64,000 nt of DNA from Phellopilus nigrolimitatus (GCA_021029095.1 JAJOHG010000095.1:42043-106042); one strand, 5' to 3'. Shown: positions 10,731-22,025, numbered from the stretch's first letter. Translations and numbers: made by a program. Notes: generated from the sequence alone by a model not told the origin.

Positions 10731-11345
10731 ACTTCACTCCTGATCATCGATAACGATGATCTCGACATCCTGTGAACTCAACGCACTTAGGAAATCGACG
10801 TTCTCGCAGACGAAGACCCGCGATGTTGTAAGGAAGCAAGGGAGTCCATTTTTATAGCAAGGAAGGCCGGCGAGGTATATGGGCTTGATGATGGTCGGAT
10901 GGTCCCGCGTCTAAGCGCTGTTAAACGAGCGTATCCCAATGCTCGCGATACTTGCGGACACGCGTCTTGATGCGTTATTGAGCTTGAGCGTGCGGAAGAA
11001 ATTTGTCGAGAGTTGGCTCCAGCGCAGAAGTCGCAAGGGTTGAAGAAGAGTTAGAAACATGGGATAGAGGTTGTCATTGTCTCGCCTGAATAGTGTATAC
11101 GAGTATGAAAGGCTCGTCAACGCGCGCCGTCGTAATAAAAGTACTTTATGCTTACGATCGTGGGGTTTTGAGACACATTCGCCTTCAACATGTCCGTCTG
11201 ATTGAGCGTCGCCATCTCGCCGTGCAGGATAGCTGAGTGCTACTGGATGCGCTGATTGTGCGGAACGCCTATAACATTCACCTCGCCGCTAGTACTCGTC
11301 TGTTCGACAATTCCGATACCGAGCACATCGTCAAACATTCCGGTC
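10731..11345 (-). pseudogene. Cytosine-deaminase-like remnant, copy C
   Basis: On the minus strand, MFDDVLGI.. and GVPHNQRIQ are followed by a stop (a Lys codon changed to TAG), then SAILHGEMATL and LKANVSQNPTIV with an intron-like GTAAGC. The far end reads ENVDFLSALSSQDVEIIVID, matching the FCY1 C-terminal part (GENVNF...VVVVDD). Stop and frame changes make it a pseudogene. It sits between TPR-CHAT 1 and acetyltransferase copy 2, as its equivalents do in units B and C. Confidence 0.65.
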
Positions 11346-11364
11346 ATGATTTTAGACATAACGC

Positions 11365-11399
11365 GGTCGTGGTGGTCGTGGTGGTCGTGGTGGTGGTTT
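11365..11399 (+). repeat. (GGTCGT)n microsatellite
   Basis: Short G/T-rich tandem repeat ggtcgtggtggtcgtggtgg..., immediately upstream of the deaminase remnant. The same repeat is at about 35,325-35,359 in the duplicate. Confidence 0.85.
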
Positions 11400-11749
11400 A
11401 TGGTACAATCGACCGACGGCCGTTGGTACTGGCCCTTACCGAGTGAGTATCCCCGCGTCCGGGTTTGAAATTTACAGTAGCCTAGCTTCGAGAAACGATT
11501 CAGCAGGAGGGGGGTCCTCTGGTAAGTAAAAAAAGGAAAAGCAGAGTAGAATATATCTGAATACTGTAGTTCCACACCATTATTCTCATACGATATAACC
11601 CCTTCGCAGGAGTAGAGAGCGCTGGCCTCTGCCATGCACGAGCTCTTCGTGATCAGGTGATCAGGACATGGACAGGGCGTCTCCAGCAAATCCAGCACAT
11701 CATCGTCGACCCCGACACCCGCGACGCCATTCATAACAAACTGGAAGAC

Positions 11750-13059
11750 GGTCCTGGTCCTCCCCGACGGCGCGCGCCTCCGACCTCGCGCGCACAGACA
11801 GCTTCTCGCTCATCGCGCCGACGCGTGCCCCGTGCTCGCCCTCCGCGCGCCGCCCCGCGATGATGCGCTGGCCCCATCCGTCGTCGGCGTGCCCAGCGCG
11901 AGCGCAAACCTAACACCGGCGTACCCTGTCCTCGAGCTCTTCTTTCCGGCCTCGGAGAAAAGTCCAGAGACGGTCGCGTTGGATGATTTATGGCAGCTAT
12001 CTACGTGATCTGGGCGACAATGCACACGCAGGAAATCATATCCGTCGTGGTCGCCCCGTCCCTACCGAACGCGGCCGACCTCGCGGGGTCTCTCCTCCGC
12101 TCCGGGCTCGCAGGCGCGCCCTCCCTTTTCGCCTCCCCCTCAAACGAAACCGAAAGAGAAGACGCGTCACCCGAGCTCTTCCTCGACTGAGAGACCTTCT
12201 GGTAGGGTGCCGACACAGGCTCCGCGTGGGACATCGCGCGCTCGACCACGCGTCCTTCACGCGCAGCAACTGCTCCGCCCGGCGGCCCGCTGCTCTACGC
12301 CCGCTACTGCACGCCCGTGCGCGCGGTGCTCGGCCTGCATGTCTTGGACCTGGGGAGCAAGGACGACATGGACGCGTTCCACCGCTGGATGAACGACGAG
12401 CGCATGAATAGCGGATGGGGCAACTAGGGCAGTTGGGCGAAGCTCGTGGAGTATGTGAGGGACGTCGTGGACGACCCGCATGTGCTGCCGCTGATTATGA
12501 GTTGGGACGGCGCGCGGATGGGCTACGTCGAGCTCGTGTGGATAAAGGTACGCCCGTTGTTTTCCCGTCGAAAGGAGCTGTCCCTGATAGCTGGCGAAAC
12601 AGAACCATGTCGCGTCGTACGTCCCCGCCAACGCGCAGGACTACGACCGCGGGCTGCACGTCCTCGTCGACGAGGACAGGTTCCGCGGGCAGGCGTACTG
12701 TGCGTCCCCCTACCTCCCCTCTTATTATCATTCTCTCCCTTTGCCTAACTACATAATGCACGCGGATTACACACAGCACAGACGTGGTTCCGCTCGGTCA
12801 CGCATTACATCTTCCTCGCGGAGACGCGTCGTCGGCGATCCGAAGCGCGCGAACGCGCGGCCGCGATCGTCCGCACGTCCGCACGTCCGTCGACGCGGGC
12901 ATGCACCTCAAGACCGTACGTCCCCTGCCCCTCCTTGTGTGCGCAAAAAACTAAGGACGCGCACTCTATTTCTTGCAGTCGTTCTACTTCCCGTACAAGC
13001 ACTCCGTGATGACAATGACCCTCCGCGAGCGGCTGTTCAAAGAGGATGTGTTCCATTGA
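11750..13059 (+). pseudogene. Siderophore-type acetyltransferase, copy 2 (broken)
   Basis: Homologous along its length to copy 1 and also keeps the N-terminal part missing from copy 1 (LTPAYPVLELFF, VVAPSLPNAADLAG, SPELFLD). Broken by at least two point stops: SPELFLD followed by TGA near 12,188, and GWGN followed by TAG at about 12,426. The exon pattern is retained, with a GT donor after ELVWIK near 12,548 and later exons to TGA at 13,057-13,059. Substitutions creating stops, rather than only indels, argue for a real pseudogene. Confidence 0.8.
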
Positions 13060-13599
13060 GCAGAGCGTGGACTGGCGTCCGTGAATGCGCGACAGCAGTC
13101 CGCTACGTCATGAAAGATGTCCGTACGCCGCCATTGCTTTTGCATAGTATGCGATAACCTTGGAATGAACTCGGAGGCAATTGTTGTTTGTTTGAATGTC
13201 GGGGCATTAAAGAAAAGAGAATGTGGAGTTCCAGATGGAGGCCTCTCCAGTCGGTAAATTAAAGTAGTCGTGCTTTATGTATGGTATTATCGGCCGATGC
13301 CCGTCGTACTGGCCCTTATCGTATGAGTAGAAATTACAGCAGCTACAGCTTCAAGAGACAACATATAAACATATTGGTAAATGTCATACATTCTGGACGA
13401 ATGGAAAGTACTGTGGTAAGTGAAAAACAAAAGAGAGGAAGACTCGTTAAACATGAGGATTGTATTCGTGCGAAAATCCTTTTACCACGCGTAAGGGAGC
13501 GCTGCAGTCTTCTCTTTAGGACCTAAATGACCGGGTACAGTCGGTCCGAAGACACTGTACTAGTTTAGATCTGAAGTTCTTTCCGCCTCACGTTCAAGG
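13060..13599. other. Spacer, no gene seen
   Basis: 3' flank of acetyltransferase copy 2. Parts around 13,260-13,440 are shared with about 37,190-37,370 downstream of copy 4, as expected for the duplication. It ends at the target duplication of the TIR element. Confidence 0.5.
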
Positions 13600-14017
13600 T
13601 CTGAGTCCCAGTGAAAAGTCACTCGTGTGAAATCGAGCCGTATCGTAGCAGATCGTAGACAATCTTGTGTATTCGATTCAAATCGAGTGAACTCGGATGG
13701 GCTGTGTTGCGACTCAATTTAGACGTCTGATTTTCCGTTGCAACTTGCTCAGGAGATCGACGCGAATGAGAAAATTGGCTAAGTTAAAATAAATTTGCCC
13801 AACGAACTGCACACACGGCTTATGTAAATTGAGAATGTCCCACAACTCGCAACACATCAATCAGTCGTTCGAACAGTCGAACTCGCTCGAACTTGTGCTC
13901 TTGTGCACAATTCCTCTCACGTGCTGAGTTTCGTACTCCGCTACCCTCCGCCAAAAATTTCACGGTTTTCACTCGGGTGACAAGACTTCTCTCCACCATC
14001 GACCTCTGCAGCAAAAG

Positions 14018-15290
14018 GCGATGCACGCCCCAACCTCTGGAACAGCGGTACGCACCGCCTCGATAACACGCTCAGCTACGCGCTCGAGCGCGCGTGGTGC
14101 TTCGCCGTGCGCCCGCACACGAACGATGTCGCGGTCGGCTTCGATGAGGACGTTGTCGTCGTCAAGCTCGGCCGCGACGAGCCCGCGCTCAGCATGGACC
14201 CCGCCAGCAAGCTTGTCTACACGCGCAACACCGACGTGCTCTCCACGAATCTGCAGGCTGCTGTGGACGTCGAGACGCCCGAGGGCCAGCGTGTCCACCT
14301 CCCCGTGCGCGAATACATTTTAAATTATAATGTCACGCGCTAATGCTCTGATAAACCCCATGTATCTCCTAGGCTATATCCCCGCTCAGAACCGCGTGTA
14401 TCTCGCAGACAAGGAAGTCAGGATTTACGGATACTCCCTCTCCCTGAACCTCATCAAATACCAATTGGCCATCCTTCGAGGCAACACTGACACTGCTGCC
14501 GAGATCCTACCGTCAATACCAAAAGAACAGCGGAACAAGGTCGCTCGATTTTTAGAAGCACGAGGTAAAGAGCATGGTTCAGACTATGATGGACACACTA
14601 TTTACATCGCTATTTCCTACTATTTAAACCTGCAGGAATTGGCGCTCCAAGTGACGACCGACCCGGACCACAAGTTCGACCTCTCGCTACAGCTTGACGA
14701 CCTCGACGCGGCGCTCGAGATCACGCGAACCAGACCCGACGCCGAGGCGGAGACAAAGTGGAAGGCCGTTGGCGACCGCGCGCTGGCCATGTGGCGCTTC
14801 GACCTCGCGCGGGAGTGCTTCGAGCGCGCGGGCGACCTCAGCGCGCTGATGCTCCTGCTCCTCGCGATCGGCGACAGGGCCGGGCTCGCAAAGCTTGCCG
14901 GGCAGGCCGGTAAGCAGAACCCTCAAACGTGCTTGCTGCAAACCAGGACTGTCTTGCTGAAAGAGAGCCGCTTTGTGCAGAGGAGAAGGGGCAAAACAAC
15001 CTGGCGTTCACCAGCCGGCTGCAGCTCGGTGACACGGAGGCCTGCGTCAACCTTCTCGTGAAGACGGAGCGCGCGCCGGAAGCAGCGCTCTTCGCACGGA
15101 CCTACGCACCGAGGTAAGCCGCCTCTCTGCCTCTCCTCTCCTCTGAAGGCCGGAGCGATTGACACGCTTCGCCCGTCGCAGCCTGGTGCCAAAAGCGGTG
15201 GTCGCGTGGAGCGCGGAGCTCACGTCCAAGGACTGCAAGAAATTCGCTACGACCGCAATGTCGCCCACGGAGAACCTGGAGAATGTATGG
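14018..15290 (+). pseudogene. Coatomer beta-prime (COPB2/Sec27) gene fragment captured in TIR element
   Basis: Exonic pieces match COPI beta-prime. First comes a WD-domain end (LWNSGTHRLDNTLSYALERA, VGFDEDVVVVKLGRDEPALS). After a deletion of roughly 150 codons near 14,310-14,340 follow YLLGYIPAQNRVYLADKEV, IPKEQRNKVARFLEAR, ELALQVTTDPDHK, AETKWKAVGDRALAMWRFDL and APEAALFARTYAPR. Introns remain in place: 14,565-14,635, about 14,911-14,978 and about 15,113-15,180. The capture was therefore from genomic DNA, not from an mRNA. The N-terminal WD repeats and the C-terminus are absent. It cannot make working coatomer subunit; a functional gene must lie elsewhere. Confidence 0.85.
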
Positions 15291-15512
15291 GGTGTGGGCG
15301 ACTGGTTTCTCGTCTTCGTTGTTGTCTTTTTCGTAGCATTTTTCATGTTTTTAGCGTAGCGTACAGTCAATTTATTGCTTGATTCGCTTTTATAAAAATA
15401 AGAAAAGTGCGATAAACTGCCAGATTTAATACGATATCATCCGATAAAATACAGTACATGAATAGAAATGACACGATTTTGCACGATTTTGCACGATCCT
15501 GCTATAGATTGT

Positions 15513-15568
15513 ATCGAGTGAGAACGAGCCAAAACTGACTAGTCAGTTTTGGCTCGTTCTCACTCGAT
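15513..15568. repeat. Perfect 56-bp palindrome
   Basis: The 28-base arms 15513-15540 and 15541-15568 are exact reverse complements with no spacer; the centre is ACTGACTAGTCAGT. It lies about 110 bp inside the right end of the TIR element. Confidence 0.95.
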
Positions 15569-15717
15569 CTGGCAAGAAATATATCGTGATATTCTTAAAA
15601 TATATTGTGATATCGGACCAGGTCGATTAATCCGAAATCACTCGATCTCACTCGACTTCACCCGAGTGACTTTTCACTGGGTCTGAGTAGGGGCGTTCAA
15701 AGTAGGAATGGAACGAC

Positions 15718-16506
15718 GTTCCGTTCCTGTCGGCTACCCAAATAGGAAGTGGTTACTTCAGCTTATCATCCTGAGTCACAAACAGTCACACACCCGCCGC
15801 TTGCACTGCGGCAGCGACAATGGTGCATATATGCGTCATTTCAACACTCTTGGCCATTCAAGCTCACTATACCTCGGAAAATATATCTCATAATCTATCA
15901 TGCTTTTGTCCTAACAGAGTGTTCCGGATGTTCTCATATGTACATCAATTTGTAAACCGACATCCTTTGCAAGACATATTTTCTCCTTTTGTACATAACA
16001 TACCTTTTTTTTTTGAAGAAGGCTTGCCATACTCATAATCATTACTTCTGTGATGCTGTATTTATATGTCTACAAAGTACTGGTCAATGGTCTTGTTGTG
16101 CTCAAATAATTCAAATACATGCTCAAGCCCTGGGTTTCACAAACAGCAAAAAATACTAAAACTTCATACAAAACATTGCAGAGTCAGAGAAAGACTTGAT
16201 ATGTACACAGATTACATCCAGTATGTCCATGTGTAGTCAAAGAGCAAGCCAGGAAATGACACCAGTTTACCAAAGAGGGTCCAACTACCATTATTAGATT
16301 CGGCAATGCTATACATTTTTTTAAATCTCAGAAACTCATTATTAGTACATATATATAACATCTCAGAGTAATCTCTTTGATTTTTAAGAGCTGAAGCAAA
16401 GTTGTTGAGGCTAGATTGATGAAATTTGGGAATGGCAAGAGATGTCACGCCGCTAGCACTACGCTGAATAATCCCTTCCTTTCTAGGTAGCCGACAGGAA
16501 CGGAAC
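15718..16506. mobile_element. Second TIR-bounded non-coding element (about 790 bp)
   Basis: GTTCCGTTCCTGTCGGCTAC at 15718 recurs as an exact reverse complement ending at 16506; the perfect match is 21 bp and is followed by partial matches (AGGAAG). The AT-rich interior has no supported ORF. This looks like a MITE-like non-autonomous element. No clear target duplication was found, so ends are approximate. Confidence 0.55.
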
Positions 16507-16752
16507 CTCCGTCTTGCGGCAAGCTACTTGAACATCGTTATGATATATGCATTCTGTATGCGGCTGCTGCACTCGTTAACGGTGGCAGCACGACCATTCG
16601 GACATGACTCATGATCACGACGTTCCAGCTAGCCAGTGGACTTAGTGGACTGTACCCTGGCACGCGTTTTCAATCTTCTATTATCCTAGTCTTTGTGGCT
16701 AACTCGAGCACAGCTACGTTCTTTCAGACGCTAACCACCGTGCTTCTCGGCA

Positions 16753-16759
16753 TATATAA
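16753..16759 (+). promoter_or_regulatory. TATA box for the ankyrin-AAA gene
   Basis: TATATAA, 54 bp upstream of the ATG at 16807; position suits a fungal core promoter. Confidence 0.5.
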
Positions 16760-16806
16760 TCCAGCTGTGAAGACACTCTAGCGTCAACACACTCTTACGC
16801 TCAACC

Positions 16807-19750
16807 ATGAGCTCTTCTCCTGCCGCCAGAGAGCGAATGCACCATACCATGTCCAAGCGCGCTGTTTTCGTCCTTGCTGTTCTGAACGACTTGATACTCC
16901 TCGTGTACTCGCTCTTGATCGGCAAGACCAGCCTCGAACAGCTGCAAGCTCGACTTCGTGAGATGCCCGTTCAGGGACTAGTCGACGTGTCGAACGACAG
17001 AGATGAGAAAGACAACCCTCCCACCCAGGACTCGGAGCAAACTCACTCTGAAAAGCCTAAAGAGCCCTGGGTCAGCGCTATTAGCGGACTGTGCAGAGCG
17101 ATCGTTAAACGCGATGTCGAGTTTGTGTCTCGGTAAGTTACGCGCAAGGAGTCAGACCATCTCACACTTACGAGCTTCTTGAAGCGCGCTTAATGCTGCA
17201 CCTTGCCTGGCAAAGACGCGTCACGACGCGTTGTGGTATCCTCTACACGCCGCAGTCCTGTCCGGCGATATGGACATCGTCAAGCTCGTGCTCGCTCAGC
17301 CAGGCATCGACGTCTGCGTAGTCGATAAATCTACGCCTGATACTTGTAACAAACTTGTGCGCGAGGAGGAGCTGGCGATCTGTACCGGAACTACCACGAA
17401 GGGGGCCACACCCCTGCATTACGCGTGCATGGTCGGAAATATCGATATTATCAAGGTGCTTCTGGAGCGGGACGCGGATTTTTACGCCGTGGACGACAAA
17501 GGTTGGACTCCGGTGGACTACTTTGATGTGCGCCTCCATGTGGATGTCTTGGCAGCATACAATGAGCTATTCGAGCAGTGGCGCAAGCGCAAGGAGCACT
17601 ATGCTGGTAACTGATAAATGTCCTGCTATGTATCACTTTCTTCTAATGCATAAAACCGCTGTATCTTATTTCAGATTCCCTCACGATTGGCAGCCTTGCC
17701 GATATGATTAGAGAAAATAAATTTGAACGCTTCGAAACGTTGAGTGCCTCGCAAACATCCACTCTAGCTGTATGCCGTTGACAGACGTATTGCAGCGCTC
17801 TGCAGAAAAAGCCCGAGCTCGCATCGGAAGTCACGCGCCACGATTACACGCTCCTTCATCTAGCCGTCATTCGGCAGCTCCCCCTCTTCGTTGCACTGCT
17901 CATCTCCACGGCGCCCTCGACGCTCAACGAGCTCGACGGACGCGACGACCACACAAGCAAGACTTCGCACAACGCCTTCGCGCCGCCGACGTTCCCGCAC
18001 CAGTACGTTAAGGTCGCGACGCCGCTGCACTACGCGTGCCTCACGGGGAACGTGGAAATCATCGAGCTTCTGCTCAAAGCCGGCGCGGTCTGGGAGCATA
18101 AGGATTTCAAAGGCCGGACTCCAGAAGACCTTATCTACGAATGTGGAGAAAACGGCGATTACGTCAAAACTGAATTCATACGCTTGCGCGACGAGGAGGA
18201 CGAGAGGAGGAAGAAAACGGAAGCAAATGCAGCTGAGAGAAACGACGAAGGCAGTGGAAAACCGGACGATACAAAGGCGGTGGATGATTCGACGAAGTCA
18301 GGTAACGCTAACAAAGACAAGGGAGAAATCCAGCCAGAGAAGGAGCCCCCCAAGCACCGTATGTGACGTTCTCCTCCCTACACCCCCACCTCTCAAAAAA
18401 AAACGTCAAAGGTCCGCTCGAAGTCGTCTTAGGCGAGAAGCTCGTCGGGCAACGCGGGCCTATCCGTTCTGTCGCGAACGCAATCCGTCTGCGCGAGAAC
18501 GGATGGGTCGATCCAGATCGCCCGCTCGTCATGCTTTTCCTTGGGAGCTCCGGTGTCGGAAAGACAGAGCTCGCTAAGCAGTTGGCGCTGCACCTCCATG
18601 GCAAGGATGGTCTTGCGACGGATAAGGGTAAGACGGTCAACGAGATCGAACAGTCATTCGGGTTTGTACGAATCGACATGAGCGAGTTCCAGCAGGAGCA
18701 TACGGTTTTGAACCTCACAGGTGGGTAACACATGAGCGTTCTTCTGGAAAGAATGGTGATGAAAGGAGTATGATGATTCTTTTAAGGCTCCCCGAAGGGT
18801 TACGTGGTTCGTACACTACCGCACTTGACAATTTGATTGTTGGCTTAATTGAGTCTTCAGGGTTACGATGATGAGGGATATCTGACCAGCCGTCTGAGGA
18901 AGAACCCCAAAGCCATTGTGCTTCTTGACGAGATCGAGAAGGCGCATCCGGATGTTCTCACCGTCTTTCTGCAAGTCTTCGATGACGGGCGCATTACCGA
19001 CTCGAAGGTCTGCCTTTATATATGTCGCCAGCCTGACCGTTTCTTACATTTCTTCACAGCACGGCGTGATTTACTGCAAAGACGCAGTCTTCATCATGAC
19101 CTCGAACCTTGCGTCGGACGAAATAAAGGAGAAAGCGCCCTTCCTGCGTGCGCTCGTTGCGGAGACAGAGGCTCAGGGCCGCCCGGAGGAGTACATGCGT
19201 GTTGTCGGGCAGTTTAACCGCGCGATCTACCCGATCCTCAAACGCGAGCTGAAGCGCGACGAATTCCTCGGACGCATCAACCAGATCGTCGTGTTCCTGC
19301 CGCTCAGCCAGGAAGAGATCGGCACCGTCATCAAGCGCGAGCTGGATGTCTGGAGGAGGCGTGCACAGGAGAAGCATGCAATCAAGCTGAGTTGGGCGAA
19401 TGAAGGTGCGAGCTGAACTACCTTTCTGTTTTCGCAAAGAAAACGCGAACTGACTGCTCTGTTTAACTAGTTGTACGGAAGCTTGCGACCGCGTATGACG
19501 TGAACTATGGCGTTCGTTCCGTAGCCAATGAAGTGCAGCGGATTGCGGTCCAGCTAATTGCAGACGCGCAGATCCAAGGACGCATTACGAGAAAGTGAGC
19601 ATATAGACATTCTAAAATACGAGATCGACATCACCTAATCTGCCCTTCAGCTGGCATGCATATTTGACAACCAACGATCTCGGTGATATTATTCTGAAAT
19701 CCAGTGACTTTAGAGGTCCGCTATACTTCCAATGGTCTATACTCTTCTGA
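16807..19750 (+). CDS. Ankyrin-repeat + ClpB-type AAA+ protein (SKD3/ANKCLP-like), 806 aa
   Basis: Ten exons: 16807-17132, 17185-17606, 17675-17738, 17796-18358, 18412-18720, 18787-18806, 18861-19007, 19060-19405, 19471-19594, 19651-19750. They join to 2,421 bp with no stop. Order: N-terminal hydrophobic segment ([20 protein letters not shown]), four ankyrin repeats (e.g. [20 protein letters not shown]), a charged linker, then one AAA+ module. That module has Walker [10 protein letters not shown], pore loop GYVGYDDEG, Walker [11 protein letters not shown], sensor-1 FIMTSNLAS, an Arg-finger region [12 protein letters not shown] and sensor-2 YGVRSV. The domain order matches animal CLPB/SKD3, an ATP-driven protein disaggregase of the mitochondrial intermembrane space. 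A similar unfolding role is likely; the membrane segment suggests organelle or membrane anchoring. The last exon's end is the least certain point. Confidence 0.85.
18787..18806 (+). other. 20-nt micro-exon encoding the AAA+ pore loop
   Basis: Acceptor ttcttttaag at 18786 and donor gttcgt at 18807 frame 20 bases giving SPKGYV. With its neighbours this makes the substrate-gripping loop GSPKGYVGYD. Skipping it would shift frame. Confidence 0.75.
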
Positions 19751-20480
19751 TCTGATTTTCTAATTTTTTGTAAAACAGAAGGTGCACAATTCCGGAGAGG
19801 CTGTCGTTTCGTACTCTTTTGAAAAAATAAAATAAAATATGTTGTACTACATTTTTACAGTTTCGAATCGAATTGTGATGTATTCTGGTATTCAGAGTTG
19901 TCAGTCCTCGAGGAGACTATTCGCATAGAAGCTGAGAAAGGTTTGTGGAGGGAAACAAATCTTTGTATTCGAGCGGCTACTTGAATAGTGGCTGGTTAAT
20001 GACAGACCCGCAGGGAAGACCACGACTTTCTGAAGTATCTTCTTTGCGTCCATTTACGACGCGGGCATCCAGCGAGTACCTTTTTTATGCAGCGCTTGGA
20101 AATCTCTTGTGTACTTATAAGACAAGCAAATGTATTGTATGACAAGCCGATTGAAGTCGGTCTTGTTGCTCCGCGAAATCCTCTCGACGTATACAACTGC
20201 GTCTATTGAAACAACGTAATCAGACCCTCGTCGTTGGTGTGGTTTCCAGAACGCTTACCTACTTGTCTGATAACGGTCGAGTAAAATATCTGGAGTAACC
20301 GAGGATTATCGTATGGCGAATTTGCCGTTATTCCAGAGAAAGGGGCAAAACTCTGGTATAGAGTCGTCGTATGTGTATTGTGGCGAGACAAATGTGAGGC
20401 TTATCTGCGAATATGTGTCGATATATGGAGCCAGCACATGCTATTATACCAGATAATTCCACCGCAAGTCCTTGACCACA
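19751..20480. other. Intergenic, no gene seen
   Basis: AT-rich 3' flank of the ankyrin-AAA gene. No coding signal, and only short unrelated ORFs. Confidence 0.4.
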
Positions 20481-20880
20481 AAAGCTCACGAAAAATCATC
20501 CAGTCCCCCAGCCTGCGGGGGGAATGAGATCGTACAAAGGAGTGGGCCCGAGAGACATAAGAGCAATCGACAAGTGAGACAAAGGCTTTCTTTGTATGTA
20601 TCTGTAAATATTGTCTGTCTGGCTTGTTTCCCTTTGCAAATGTGTCGAAGCTAAGGTAAAGGTTCAAAGGGTAAGCAAGAATAAAGAATAGTGCTTGCGC
20701 GGATCTCGGAGTTAAGTAGTAGACGTTACAGGTGAAGGAGCAGGCTTTATACCTCTCGAACGTCAAAGTCTCGACGCTGAAAGCAAGCCGTCAATGCTTC
20801 GGGAGGCTCTATGGCTAATTTCCATAATAACCGCGCACCAAGCCACAACGTTATCTTATTGTGAATCAAAATGTCTGCAA
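20481..20880 (-). pseudogene. Promoter and first-exon stub of the 152-aa hypothetical gene
   Basis: On the minus strand, from about 20,556, it reads MSLGPTPLYDLIPP, the first 14 residues of the gene at 44,774-45,381, then breaks off. The upstream side to about 20,870 matches 45,385-45,720 (shared phrases ataaccgcgcaccaagccac and gcttgcgcgg). Only the 5' end was duplicated or survives. Confidence 0.7.
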
Positions 20881-21594
20881 GTCTGAGCTGCTATCGGATC
20901 TCATCTCCCGTTCTGAGTCCCCGATAACCGGTGTTGCTTCCTAAGTTGTCCTTATATCGAGTTTGAGATAGTTCTCGGGCGGAAAGATCACTTAACACGA
21001 GAGGAGGGAAAGGGTCAAAAGTGTGAGAGCAGCGCTCCCATGGTATTCGTATCTATATGGTGTTGACTTTGATTCCGGAAAACTACGGACTGTTCGAAAG
21101 GCAAGAAGCTGGATGATGCCGAAAGCTAAAACGGAGGCAGGTAGCACAGTGTAAGCAAGCACGCACCTGGCTTTCCGTATAGCATCCTGATTGTTACCCG
21201 GCGCTCATATTCGTCGCGCGTTCGTTGTCAGCTCTGCCGCCCTACCGCTGCGGGCAACGTCTTTCGCTTCGAAAAGAATTGAAGAAAAGCATTGAAAGTA
21301 TCAGAGGTGCAAGTAATTATGCTTTTCTTAAAATACTCACTTAATCACCAAAAACGTGTCCTTGTGGTATTATCGGGGGCGCAGTGCTATAAGTAATTGA
21401 TATGTCCATTCGAGACTTCCAGGTGTAAACCACCTGTTAGAAGCCATACGCTTCTTCATGCACTGCAGTCCGCATGTACGTTTTGACCATTTACGGTTCG
21501 CCAATATCTTCCTTCCACTCCTTTCAAAGAATACCAGAATCATCGTATGAGACTCGAATAACAAATGAAGAAAACAGGTTACCTTGCGTGCTCT
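20881..21594. repeat. Repeated block upstream of deaminase copy D
   Basis: The stretch 20,950-21,200 matches 9,960-10,230, 33,900-34,180 and 42,160-42,380. In each place it lies on the same side of a deaminase remnant. Here the neighbouring TPR-CHAT gene is missing. No gene is seen. Confidence 0.6.
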
Positions 21595-22025
21595 TTAATG
21601 AACTTCGACAAACTTTTTGCAGTCTAGATCATCGATAATGATGACTTCGACATCCCGTGAGCTCAGATGTTTATCCGCATTTTCTCGCCGGTGAAGGCCA
21701 GGAATGTGTTGAGAATGAGCGAGGGAATCCGCCTTTGTAGCTTGGAAGGCCGGCGAGATATGTGGGCTCGATGATGGTTGGATGCGTCCCGAGTCAAGAT
21801 GCTGATTTACGAGCGTTCCCAATCCCAATGTTTGTGGTACTTGTGCGGAGAGCGTCAACGGGCCTGGTCCTTGACACTTACGATTGTGGAGATCCGAGGC
21901 CGCCCGTTCGAGCATACAGGATAGCTGAGTGCTTCTGGATGCGCTGGTTGTGCGAGGCGCCCATAACTTTCAGCTCCTTCTCTAGAACTCTCCTTTGCCT
22001 GCTCGATGAAAGCTTTCTAGCCTGA
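21595..22025 (-). pseudogene. Cytosine-deaminase-like remnant, copy D
   Basis: The minus strand keeps SHNQRIQKHSAIL, but the HGE motif is gone (LYARTG). The C-terminal end reads SSRDVEVIIIDDLDCKKFVE, close to the yeast enzyme's VVVVDDERCKK. The middle with PCxxC is lost. Clearly non-functional. Confidence 0.7.

Larger units (their letters stand above)
13600..15688. mobile_element. Non-autonomous TIR element (2,075 bp) with 7-bp target duplication
   Basis: Element 13607-15681 starts CCCAGTGAAAAGTCACTCG and ends with its reverse complement. The terminal inverted repeats match over 31 positions with two mismatches. The flanks are direct repeats TCTGAGT at 13600-13606 and 15682-15688. No transposase ORF is present, so mobilisation would need a transposase elsewhere. 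The interior is a piece of a host coatomer gene (separate entry), making this a Pack-type gene-carrying element. Superfamily is not settled: the CAGTG-like terminus suggests hAT or KDZ, which usually give 8-bp duplications. Sub-terminal GATCG/CTCGA-rich repeats occur near both ends. Confidence 0.8.

Noticed and set aside
12495..12779. Minus-strand frames across the acetyltransferase copies (e.g. 94 codons here, 267 codons at 35,904-36,707)
   Set aside because: GC-rich antisense shadows of the acetyltransferase exons; the sense strand carries the conserved motifs.
17739..17795. In-frame TGA in the ankyrin-AAA gene
   Set aside because: It lies in a 57-bp GT-AG intron. Removing it joins FERFET to ALQKKPEL in frame, and the whole ten-exon model closes.
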